Origin: Apium graveolens | Taxonomy: Eukaryota; Streptophyta; Magnoliopsida; Apiales; Apiaceae | Direction: 5' to 3' | DNA: 64,000 bases | Assembly (NCBI RefSeq): GCF_009905375.1 | Contig: NC_133650.1 | Coordinates: 142,615,296-142,679,295 of the forward strand | Shown: piece after piece, positions 44,023 through 54,883 of the stretch | Numbering within the stretch: the first letter of the stretch is position 1 | How the letters are laid out: the number at the start of each line of letters is the position of its first letter | The notes under the pieces: model-generated | The model's database searches: none | The model's input: only the letters and a program-made list of their open reading frames with translations | What the model was told of the DNA's origin: nothing | Program-made: the position numbers and the translations under genes

Positions 44023-44209
44023 ATATCCTACTGAAACCTCCTCTGTAATCAAATACAAGCCTTTCAGATATTCTGGGAGTAGCATCCTAGCCTTTGACTT
44101 TTTAGATTTCATCAAGATGTAGATTGATGTATGATTTTTTCTCAATGTCTGCAATGCAGATGAAAGGTTCTTTGTCTTCAGGTTTATTCACTTGGCTTGC
44201 AACTGGTGG
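44023..44209 (-). pseudogene. Fragment of the unknown ORF seen at 8018-9425
   Basis: The 187 bp match 8425-8611 in the same orientation with few differences, so the coding sense is minus. It is cut on the right by the LTR of copy E (ACTGGTGG|TGTTAG, against an uninterrupted ACTGGTGGCTTG near 8604). Confidence 0.8.
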
Positions 44210-44820
44210 TGTTAGATATATTTGATAATGTCATGGATAATATGATTTATGTTTAGTTTTCAGATCTTACTTAACAGGGCAAATCAGTACTTAACTGAGA
44301 ATCAGTACTTATACTGGAAGTCAGGACTTAAGGATATCAGTACTTATATTATCAGGAGATAATCATCAGAAGTTGAATATCAGAACTTAAGTGCTGAAGG
44401 ACAATCAGATAAGGATAGTAGCTGATTAAAGGAAAGAAGATCGAGATAAACATAAGAAGAGATATGCATGAAGAAGGAGTTCTGTGAAGAATGGAATACT
44501 TGGAAGAAAAGATATCTGATTGATATATTTTAGGAAGCAGAATTATATTCCATATCAATTAGCGATTATCTTGTAACTGTGTAATATATAAACACAGACA
44601 TAGGGTTTACACTATAAGTGTTATCATATTCGAGAAGATTATTCATTGTAACCCTAGCAGCTCTCGTGATATTTGTTCATCACTGAGAGGTAACAGTTCC
44701 ATACTGTAACAGAGTTTATTGTTTCAATAAAGTTTGTTTTCTGTTACTTAAGATATTAAAGTTCGATTTGATTGTATTTTACACTGTATTCACCCCCTCT
44801 ACAGTGTGTGTGACCTAACA
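44210..44820 (+). repeat. 5' LTR of copia copy E
   Basis: TGTTAG...CCTAACA, 611 bp, with perfect 6-bp inverted termini. TATA box is near 44585-44593. The U3 part has at least six ATCAG(A/T)ACTT-type motifs in 130 bp. Confidence 0.9.
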
Positions 44821-44822
44821 AG

Positions 44823-44834
44823 TGGTATCAGAGC
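44823..44834 (+). other. Primer-binding site of copy E
   Basis: TGGTATCAGAGC, two bases after the LTR, complementary to the initiator tRNA-Met 3' end. Confidence 0.9.
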
Positions 44835-44876
44835 CTATCTGTTAACACACATACAGTTAAAGATCCAAACACAATC

Positions 44877-46968
44877 ATGTCTGACACAAAAACTCCAACT
44901 AAGCCTACCAAAACTGATGAACCTCCAAAGACACAAATCCAAAGTCGGTATGAAACCATCAGAGTTCCCATACTGAGACCATCTGAATATACCATATGGA
45001 AGGTGAGGATGACCATGTTTCTGGAAGCTACAGATCTAGAATATCTTGATAGAATCAAGGAAGGGCCTCACAAACCAACCAAGCTCGCAGTTGCAGTTGC
45101 ATGTGAGGCAGCAAAGACTGTACCAAAGGAAAAGAGTGATTATACAGCGGAAGATATCGCATCAATTGCTAAGGATGCTAAGGTACGACACTTACTGCAT
45201 AGTGCCATTAATAATGTAATGTCAAACAGGGTAATTAACTGCAAGACTGCTAAGGAGATATGGGATGCTCTGGAAACAAGGTGTCAGGGAACTGATACAA
45301 TTAAGAAGAACATGAAGACAATACTCACTCAAGAGTATGAACACTTTGACTCAAAGGCTAATGAATCATTGACTGATTTATATGATAGATTTGTCAAACT
45401 CTTGAATGATCTGTCACTGGTTAATAAGGAGTATGATCTTGAAGATTCAAACCTTAAATTCCTGTTAGCTCTTCCTGAATGGTGGGATTTGAAGGCAACA
45501 ACAATAAGAGACAATTACAATCTTGACGAAACAACTCTTGATGAAATTTATGGAATGCTCAAGACTCATAAACTTGAGATGGAACAAAGAAGCAAGAGGA
45601 AAGGAGGAAAGTCAAGGACAGTTGCTCTTAAGGCTGAAGAAGAATCCCCCAAGACAGCTACCTCAAGGAAAGACAAGGGTAAAGCTCTGTTCACAAAGTC
45701 TAAAACTGAGTCATCAAGTTCTGAAAGTGATGATGACTCAGATTCTGAAAGCTTGCCTGAGACTGATGCTGATGAGGAGATGATGAAGCTGTGTGCTCTT
45801 ATGGTGAAAGGGATCACAAAGATTGCATACAGGAAGTTCAGGAAGGAAAATAAGTTTTCCAGGAAAGGCATAAGTTCTGATAAGAAGAATTTCAGAAGCT
45901 CTGAAGGCAGAGGAGGAAATTCTGATAGAGGAGATTATACCAATGTCAAATGCTATAACTGTGGTGAGAAACGCCACATATCTCCTGATTTCAAGAAGGT
46001 AAAGGGTGACAAAGGCAAGGCTCTTGTCATAAAGTAGAAAAGCTAGACAGACACCTCAGACTCTGAAAGTGAGGAGAACTATGCGTTGATGGCAAATGCT
46101 GATAAAGAAAGTGTTGAGAGCAGTTCTGAAGCTGCTGAAACAAAGGTACCTCAGACTACTTATGCTTTTCATACTGATGATATTAATGAGTTGAGAAGAT
46201 ATCTTAAAACCATGTTTGTTAGTTATAGAAATCAAACTTTAACATGTGAAAGATTAACTTCTGAAAATCTTGCTTTTAAGAAAAGAAATGATTTCTTAGA
46301 AAAAGAGTTAGTTATGTTCTATCAAACTCAGAAGGATAGAGATGATGCTTTTTATGTTAGGGATGAAGTGCTAAAAATGAATGAATCTCTAAAAACTGAG
46401 TTAGAAAAGGAAAGAGAGATAATCAGGACTTGGACTAACTCTGGCAGAACAACTCAAAATTTGCTAAGTAGTGAAAATTGGAAAGAGGACTTAGGTTATG
46501 GAGAGGATAAGAATGATAAAGGAACTGTAGAAATTAAGCATGTTGTTAAGCAAAAGCCAAAGTTAAAACCTGTTAAGTTTGTAACTGTAAAGTCTGATAA
46601 TGATAAATCAGAAGTTAGAGAGGGATTAACTTCTGACAAACTAAAACAGGAAAAGACAGCTGAAGTAAACATAGACTTAATGACTAAGAAGCAGCTTAAG
46701 CATAAGCTGAAAGATGTTAAGAATGTAAACAAGGTAAAATCACCTAGGAAAAATAGGAATGAAAAGGAAGGTGTGAATAAAAGTAATGATTATAAACCTG
46801 TTCCTGATGCTCCTAGGAAAACATGTCATAACTGTGGGTGTTCTAACCATCTGGCTTCTTTTTGCAGGAAGAATAAGAACATTAACTCCTTACCTTCAAA
46901 ATCAGGAGTTAAGAGTCAGTCTGTTAGATATAAACCACATAATTCTTGTTTTCATTGTGGTAGTTTAT
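44877..46968 (+). pseudogene. gag: Copy E gag, cut by GypsyI insertion
   Basis: It starts at ATG 44877 (MSDTKTPTKPTKTDEPPK). It is open for 386 codons to a TAG (46035-46037), with the gag core, acidic linker and a knuckle with changed residues (CYNCGEKRHISPDF). It continues in another frame at 46086-46968 with the coiled region, the knuckle CHNCGCSNHLASFC and the start of the third knuckle (CFHCGSL), where the GypsyI LTR begins at 46969. It is of the B/E subfamily (shared wording PPKTQIQSRYETIRV). Confidence 0.85.
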
Positions 46969-49900
46969 TGTTACGACCGGCATTTTATGTAATATTATTT
47001 GTGGATTGGGTATAATATTAAAGTCAAATGAAAATATATTCAATGATTGTACGCTAATGTGAGTGAAAATTTCTGCATTATAAATTTGCTTTGTGTAGTA
47101 TATGATTTTTCAAAGCAAGAGTTTATTTAATTTCTTTATTTTTGATTTATAAGGAATATTCTAAGCTTTGGAAAAAATTTCTTTTAAAAGGTATTTTGTT
47201 CACAAATTTTGAAAATGATTTTATAAAGTCTCTAAAAATCCAAGTTATTTTATGGTATAAATTTTATAATTTCTGACCTTGTATTTTATTTTATAAAAAT
47301 AAATCATTATAAATTTTAGTTGTCATATTTATCAAATTACATAAGAGACCATACATGCAAATCACCCATCTATTCTCTCAAAGGGCAAACAATACTTTTC
47401 CAACTCCACTAACTCATTTGATTATTACCAAATTACTACCTTAGCCTTGCATGCAAAATGGCCTAACTTTAACCAAGGGACATTTTTGTAAGTTCTCACT
47501 TCCACTCATTATTTGTAAACCAAATAGCATAAAATAAAGAAATCAAATTGGGAGAAGTCATTCCACTCATTCCACACTCCAACACACCACAAATTTCTCT
47601 CCTTTTCCCCCTCCCACCTTGCTCTCGGCCGAAGGCCAAAATCCCCCACCCCCTTCCATTTTTCAATTCATTATTCATCTTCCCAAGTGTAAATCTTCTA
47701 CCTACATTCATCTTATATACTTTCCAAGTGTTTTGTGACTTGGAAGTTGAAGTTCCATGGATGCATGTGTAGTTCTTATGTGATCTCCAAAGATAAACTC
47801 TTGATTCTTGTGAATTCAAGAGCTCTCTATGAGATATATTATGTATATGTGCTAACTAAGTGTTTTATGGAGATATCATGCTTTAAAATCCTTTGCATGC
47901 TACTGAAATTTCATTATATATTTATGTTTAGCCATGCATGCTAGTTTTAAGACATTAAAATGATGATCAACCATGTTTTGCATGCTACTCTTTTCGAAAT
48001 CATGTAGTTATGTTTAAAACTCTATAAATTCGAAATATGTGTGTTTAAAATAGATTGTTTCCATGATAAATTTCTTATTAATACTTAAAAGAAGTTATAT
48101 TTCATGATTATTAAGGATGAGTATTAGGTGCAAGTCAATTTTGCAAGCATTTAAAACTTTATGCCTAGCTGAAATCTTGTTATGTGCTTTCCATGAGTTG
48201 CATGTTATATATTTGGTTGCATGTTGTTGTTTTTGAGCATGGATGATCTCACCCAAGTTTATTTTGAGAATAAGGGAGTTATTTCAGTAGATCACCATGT
48301 ATAAGTCTTGGTTTAAGTATTGAGTTTTTGTTAGTTGAGTTTGTCAAGTCAAAACCTTGGAAAATGAGAGTTATAGTTTCTGCAGAAAAATCAGTATAGC
48401 ACCCTGAGGTTTAGAGTGAGTTTTGACCATGTCATTGGTGTGCACTTTGAGGCCCAAACTACCAGAAGTTAGTATTGGGAGTATATAAAAGGTTTTAGGA
48501 GTTGGTTGGAGGTTTGCATGTCATTTGGTTAGGTGCACAAGTAGAATCACAAAATCTGTCCAGCAGGGGACAGTTTTGTTGCAACTTAGAAATAGGGAGA
48601 TTTGACCATGTCATGGGTAGGCCCTCATTAGGCCCAATTGGGCCTTAGTTAGAGGGTATGTCAGAGAAGTCTTTCCAACCATAGTTCATAGGATATGAGT
48701 TAGAACCATGTGTCACAAGTTAATTCAAGTCAGGGCATTTTCTGCCCAGAAAAAAACAGGGGAACCTTGGACTTTTAGCTTAGGCCCAAGAAGGCCCAAG
48801 CCAGGCCCTTGAGCCACATCAAGTTTGTGAGATGCCCTTAGGTCAGTAGAGTCTTGTGTAAAAGTTTTGAAGGAAAACTTATAGTTTAAGAGTGTCTAAT
48901 GTACTCAAGAAACCATAGTTGTCATTCTGAAATTTGCACCAGTGAGCACTATCACTTATCACATAGTTTTAGAACACTTAGAAGTGAGTATTAGGTCGAC
49001 CACCATAGTTGTAAGATAGTATAAGGTCAGTAGAGCAAAAGGCACAAGTGAGGGTCAATAGGTTTTGGATAATTTAGGAAAGGCACATCGAGTTAGGAAG
49101 CTAAAATATGAAGACCTTGTCTAGTTTAGCGACCAAGTGACTTAAGTTGTGAGTCGAGATCATCCAAGCCTAGTGTTGCATTATGGTATATATGGTGTTA
49201 TTTGGTGTTAATATATGATATGTGAATATATGGCTATGTGTGTGCAATTGTAATTTAAAAGTGAATATAAATTAAGTGCATATAGGCCTAAGTGCCATCC
49301 GTATTTAATTTCGGGTTGTAAATAGGTTAAGTTGGTGAGAATATATTATAATGAGGATTATTATTAATTATGTAGGATCTCGAGACGAGGGAAAACTTGC
49401 CATAAAAGTCGAGTGAAGCTCCAGTTTTTGCTCCTACCAGTCAGACCAGACCAGCCTATCTCAAGGCAAGTGATTCAACTTGACCTTCGTATTTACTATA
49501 AACAGTTCATATATATATCGATGCAATCATCCTGAGTCATTTTGATATGTTTAAATCAAGCGTATCTCTCACTTATCTTTGAATTATATAGAAATGCCAA
49601 GAACCCTCGAGTATGTATTGTAAGTAGTTCAAAAGTCTTTCATGATAGTTTAATGCCATGATAAAATAAAGAGTTGATATATTACTTGATTGATCCTCTT
49701 GATTACCATGTTGATGTTTCCTATGTATTGATATCTCATCCTGATACTTGAATCCCTATAGAACCTTAATTTAAACCCTGCAAGTCAGAAACTTATCAAC
49801 ATGAACCCTCAACGATTGATACCCCTCTTTCTTATCCTAAAGCTTGTCAATTCTGATATATCCTGAGCTAAAAATCATTCTTCATACCTTAACACCCTTA

Positions 49901-50844
49901 GTATTCATAAAGCTTACATTCTTGATGATCCAGCACTTGAACCTTGATGAGAAACCATTGCTTTAAGCCTAATTTGGCACTTCCTTTCATGATATCCAAT
50001 AGCCTCACTAAATTCCCTTGTCCAAACTTTGATACATGAAAACCATTCAGTTACCCTAATAGAGTTTAGTTTTTTGAATCATGGCTCTGAGATTTAGTAC
50101 CATATTTCCCTTGTTTCGAGTTGATCTATAATCCCTTAATAAAAATATTTACTGTTAAAAGAGATTTTGTTACAATTCGGCATCAGCTTTTGAAATAAAT
50201 AAAATGTGGGTTTTCAGTCCCAAAGGGGGATAAATGTTTTCTTGAATAGTGGATCTGGACTGAGACGCGAGTCCTTTCCACACTTATATTAGGCTTAAAA
50301 GTTTCCTAGGGATTCCCGTTAATGTTTTAGAACCCAGCGAGGTTCGGGATTACTTCGCGGCTGATCACCGGCTGTAATCCGTAGCGTCATAAAATGATTT
50401 TGATTAAGACATGATTTTTAAAATTGTTTTGATACGAGGAAAATGATGCCATCTCACATAGTTTTTATCTCTCGTTATCATTAGTTATGTCTTTCCATTG
50501 ACATTCTTAAAAGTATATCTCAATTTATGTTTTGTGTCGTACTGTTAGCACTTGTTGAGCATTTGGCTCACTTCTTGCTTTACCCTGATATTACAGCTAG
50601 CAGCTATGGTTAGATTCAAGCAGACTGCCCGTAAGACCTGTGATGCTGATGCTTATGTTCGAGCTCAGGTAGAATATGTAATAATAGTTGTGTGAGGACT
50701 CGGTATTTGTAATCTGATGTAATAGTTGGTAGTGTTGGGCTGTTCCAAACCCTAAATTGTATGATCTTGGATTTGGTTGTGTATTCTTCATTAAAATGAT
50801 GTAATAGCTATATTTATTTTGCTGTTTAAGTTGGGGGTGTGACA
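46969..50844 (+). repeat. 5' LTR of GypsyI
   Basis: Termini are TGTTACGACC and GGGGGTGTGACA, 3,876 bp. It includes the motif TTGCTCTCGGC (near 47620), also found in the GypsyII LTR, and near its 3' end the first exon of ORF0 (50606-50668). ORFs elsewhere in it are short and unconvincing. Confidence 0.85.
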
Positions 50845-51338
50845 GGTTTTGGTATCAGAGCTACGGTTTAGAGTCCCTGGACAGCCCAAATAGGTTATAG
50901 GATTTGTGTGTAGGTTATAGATATTATGTGAGAGAGTAGGTTAAGTAAATTATTATTAATACTCCTCTTATTTATTTTCAGCAAAGGGCGCATTCCTCGT
51001 CATCCTCTGGGTCGGACGACACTATTGCTTTCTCCGTGTATGCTGAGTTGAGGCGCGAGTTCGACATGCTTCAGGGCAAGTACGACCGACTGATAGACCG
51101 ACTGAAGAACGTGTATCCGGACAGCCGAAACTACGAAGGGAAGCCCAAGGAGCAGATGACTGCGAGACTTGAGACCTTGGTTCAGTACGTCAACACTAAG
51201 CTTGAGGAGATGCCAGCACACCGGGACCGTACCAGCCAGTATGTCATTCAGATGGTGGCGGATGAGCTCCAGAGCATTGTGAAGACGCTTCGAGAGGAAA
51301 AGACTACCAAGCCCCGTTCAGATGGAGTAGAGCCTTAG
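50606..51338 (+). CDS. GypsyI ORF0: predicted spliced accessory gene with exon 1 in the LTR
   Basis: Exon 1 (50606-50668, 21 codons) starts with ATG inside the LTR and ends CTCAG|GTAGAA. Exon 2 (50982-51338) follows TTTATTTTCAG and stays in phase to TAG. The 313-bp intron contains the LTR end and primer-binding site. The product is about 139 aa: MVRFKQTARKT (H3-tail-like), a Ser-rich stretch, then a charged helical region (LRREFDMLQGKYDRLIDRL, LREEKTTKPRS). Exon 2 has GC-rich codons and no stops, unlike its surroundings, which supports selection. GypsyII shows the same layout. No known domain is recognised; splicing is inferred from sequence only. The alternative is an unspliced ORF starting at the ATG at 51066. 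Confidence 0.6.
50850..50861 (+). other. Primer-binding site of GypsyI
   Basis: TGGTATCAGAGC, 5 nt after the LTR, initiator tRNA-Met type. It lies inside the predicted ORF0 intron. Confidence 0.9.
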
Positions 51339-51649
51339 TTCTTTCCATTTACCTTTCATGTTGTTGTACTATCAGACTCTATGGAATCCCCAGTTGTTTC
51401 CGTTTTTCCTTTAAATAAGCCTGTTATTCCTAGAATCAGACTATGTCCCAATCCTATGTACTGTGACCTTTAAAATTTCAATAATTATGTGCTATTATTC
51501 CATTTGCTCTCAACTGTTATTTTATGTTTTTATCATCATATCTGCTTAATTTGGAAACTTGACCCCATATGAAAATGAGAATGCCATGCGATACCCTCGA
51601 ATCATTTTATCATTCATATCTGTTTTGACACAACTCTTATTTCAGGATC
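51339..51649 (+). other. Intron-like spacer between ORF0 and gag, with 3' splice site
   Basis: No ORF of note. It is T-rich and ends CTCTTATTTCAG (AG at 51644-51645) only four bases before the gag ATG at 51650, a good 3' splice site that could bring gag close to a spliced LTR leader. Confidence 0.5.
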
Positions 51650-53518
51650 ATGCCTCCCAAAAAGAAGAACCCAACAACCACCTTCACCACAGACCCAAAT
51701 ATTCTTCGACTACTGGAAACCTTGCAACAGCAAACCAATGCTATAGCTCAACAACAACTAACTCTTCAACAACGAATTGAAAACCAAGATAACCGTGAGC
51801 CACACCAACCACCTGAACCACCAGTACCACCTAGACAAATTGTCACTTTCAAGGCTTTTCAGAATGTGAATCCACCTATATTTCATGATACTACTGATCC
51901 AGTGATAGCTAACACATGGATCAAGGAGATGGAAAGGGCTTTTGAGTTGGTACAGTTAGGAGACGATCAGAAGACGCCATATGCTACTTACTTCTTGAAA
52001 GGAGAAATTATCTATTGGTGGGAATCAGTAAAGGCTATGGAAGTCACTCAACAGGTTTCTTGGGAGAGATTTAAGAAGTTATTTCTGGACAAGTATTACC
52101 CTAAGTACATGCAGAATCGGATGGAGCTAAAATTTCTGGAGTTGAAGCAAGGGAACATGACTGTATTGGAGTATGAGAAGAAGTTCACTGAGTTGTCAAG
52201 GTTTGTGACAAAGTATACCAGCACTGAGGAGGAAAAAGCAAAGAAATTTCAGCAAGGATTGGAGCCTTGGATCAGAGATAGGGTGGCTATGTTTGAGCTT
52301 GAAACTTATGCGGGAGTAGTACAGAAAGCTGCTCTGATTGAGAATAATGGGATGCAGTCAAGGAAAGAGAGGGATAACAAGAAGAGGAAGGTTCCATTTT
52401 ATGGAGAAAAGTCTGAAGCTGGAAGTTCGCAAGATCGGAATATAAAGAGGATTGGTTTCCAGAAGGGCAGAAATTTTCAAAAGAAGGGAAATTTGGGCAA
52501 AAGGCAAGAATCAAAAGGGAACAACCAGGCAAGCCAAGGGCAAGTTGGAGAAAACAGGTTCCAGAGACTGGAATGCAAGCACTGTGGAAGAAGGCACCCC
52601 GGAGTATGCAATAAGTTGAGCATGACCTGTTATAGGTGCAATAAGAAGGGACATTTGGCGAATGAGTGCAAGATGGCGAAGCCAGCAGTTACGTGCTACA
52701 AGTGTGGGAAGACTGGACACATGGCTAGGGAGTGTAAGGCAACAGGACCAGCCAAAGCTCTGATGAACGTGGCAAGTACCAGTGCAAGCGTGCCAGCTGA
52801 GGTATTGGCATTACCTCCACCACCCGCACCAACCCCGCAAGCAACAGCAAGGATATTTGATCTAAAGATGAAGGATGCTGTTCAGAATTCTGAGGTGATA
52901 GCAGGTACACTTTTACTCAATAATATCAAAGCTAAAGTATTGATTAATTCAGGAGCAACAAGATCTTTCATATCAGAATCTTTTGTTGATAAGTATCAAT
53001 GTGATAAAATGGTTATAAGTGAGGTAGTAAATGTGGTAATTGCGAACCAAGAGAAGATTCCTGTGAATCAATTTTGTCCAAAGTGTGAGATCGATATTTC
53101 GGGGTATAAGTTCTCAGCCGACTTGATACTCTTCAAGTTGGGAGAGTTTGATATAATTTTAGGAATGGATTGGTTACGAGAGAATAGCGCTCAGATAAAT
53201 TGTAAGACCAAGAGAGTGTATTTAAAGACGAAGAGTGGAGAGAAGGTAGTATTTAAGGGGCAGAGGCAAGAGCAACTATTTCTTACAATCGTTCAGGCTA
53301 AGAAGTTGCTTAGAAAAGGTTGTGAGTCGTTCCTGGCATATATAGTGGATTCAGAGAGAGGCAGCCTCAGCATGGAAGATATTCCTGTAGTTAACGAGTT
53401 CCCCGATGTGTTTCCCGACGAACTACCAGGCTTACCACCAGATCGACAAATTGAGTTTGAGATCAACCTTGCTCCAGGCACGGAACCAGTTTCAAAGGCC
53501 CCATATAGGATGGCATAA
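51650..53518 (+). pseudogene. gag-pol: GypsyI gag-protease, fused to copia at its end
   Basis: The 622-codon frame has an N-terminal Gln/Pro-rich region, a retrotransposon gag domain (residues about 85-235, with WW and the FKKLFLDKYYPKYM block), and knuckles CKHCGRRHPGVC (partial), CYRCNKKGHLANEC and CYKCGKTGHMAREC. The aspartic protease has INSGATRSFIS, with the catalytic Asp replaced by Asn (codon AAT, 52946-52948), and the flap-side LGMDWL. Then comes the linker to RT ([18 protein letters not shown]). The frame ends three bases into copia sequence. The gag frame is intact, which suggests recent insertion, but the protease would be inactive. Confidence 0.85.
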
Positions 53519-54883
53519 TTACAAGGAATAAGGCAAGGCTGGTTGCAAAAGGATATTTTCAACATGAGGGAATTGATTATGATGAAACATTTGCACCAGT
53601 TGCTAGGTTAGAAGCCATAAGGATATTTTTTGGCTTATGCTGCTCACAAAAAGTTTACTGTCTTTCAAATAGATGTGAAAAGTGCTTTTCTCAATGGAGA
53701 ATTAGAGGAGGAAGTATATGTTGAACAACCTCCAGGCTTTGTAGATTCCAAACATCCAGATTATGTATACAGGCTTGATAAAGCACTTTATGGACTTAAG
53801 CAAGCTCCTAGAGGATGGTATGAGACTTTAGCTCAGTTTCTTCTGGAAAGTGGATTCAATAGAGGAATAATAGACAAAACATTGTTCTACCTCAACCATG
53901 GAAAGGACTTACTTCTGGTCCAGATTTATGTTGATGATATCATTTTTGGGTCTACAAATGACAGACTTTGCAAGAAGTTTGCCAAACTGATGCAGTCAAG
54001 GTATCAGATGAGTATGATGGGGGAACTTAGCTATTTTCTGGGCCTTGAAGTCAAGCAGAATGAAGAAGGCACTTTTATTTGTCAAAGTAAGTACACCAGA
54101 AACTTGCTGAAGAAATTTGGAATGCAAGATTGTTCAAGTGCATCCACTCCCATGGCCACTGCAACAAAACTGGATAAGGATACTGGTAAATCAGTAGGTG
54201 TTACTGATTACAGAGGTATGATTGGCTCTCTACTCTATCTAACTGCTAGTAGACCTGATATCATGTATGCTACCTGTCTTTGTGCAAGATTTCAAGCAGA
54301 TCCAAGAGAACCTCACTTAACAGCTGTGAAAAGAATTTTCAAGTATCTTAAAGGAACATCTGATCTGGGATTGTGGTATCCTAGAGAATCAGATTTTAAA
54401 CTAATAGGTTACTCAGATGCAGATTTTGCAGGTTGCAAAATTGACAGGAAAAGCACAAGTGGAAGCTGCCAATTTCTTGGAGGCAGATTAGTTTCTTGGT
54501 TCAGCAAGAAACAAAAGTCAATTTCCACATCAACTGCAGAAGCAGAGTATATTGCTGCAGGAAGCTGTTGTGCACAGATTCTTTGGATGAAAAATCAGTT
54601 ATTGGATTATGGGTTAACATATTTCAAAATCCCTATTTACTGTGATAATCAAAGTGCTATTGCTATGACAGGTAATCCAGTTCAACACTCTATGACAAAG
54701 CACATCAGCATCAGGTATCACTTCATCAGGGAACATGTGGATGAAGGTACAGTGGAATTGCACTTTGTTCCAACAGATCAACAACTAGCAGATATCTTCA
54801 CAAAACCATTGTGTGAAGCCACTTTTACAAGATTGGTAAATGAACTTGGAATGGTTTCAGGCTCTTTCTCTAAATATGCTTAG
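53516..54883 (+). pseudogene. pol: Copy E RT and RNase H, resumed after the deletion
   Basis: It resumes at [14 protein letters not shown], with a one-base insertion near 53626-53631, then an open frame (53630-54883, 417 codons): [34 protein letters not shown] (53927-53938), [11 protein letters not shown], then RNase H with [18 protein letters not shown] and CDNQSAIAM carrying the D, E, D residues, and the terminal [14 protein letters not shown]. It is the best-preserved copia RT/RNase H in the window. The protease-integrase part of E is missing (deleted with GypsyI's 3' half). Confidence 0.85.

Larger units (their letters stand above)
46969..53515 (+). mobile_element. GypsyI: long-LTR Ty3/gypsy element, 5' half only
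   Basis: It inserted into copy E after AGTTTAT. The 3,876-bp 5' LTR is followed by the primer site, ORF0, and gag-protease to the very start of RT (APYRMA), and then it fuses to copy E RT at the shared heptamer GATGGCA (53509-53515). The rest of pol and the 3' LTR are gone. The long LTR, initiator-Met primer site and gag type suggest the Tekay/Del group (inference; no chromodomain remains to test it). Confidence 0.85.

Noticed and set aside
47496..47944. ORFs within the GypsyI LTR
   Set aside because: Overlapping short frames on both strands, with no conservation visible against the GypsyII LTR.
50606..50668. A genuine histone H3 gene
   Set aside because: Only the first eleven residues resemble H3; the sequence then diverges and no histone fold follows.
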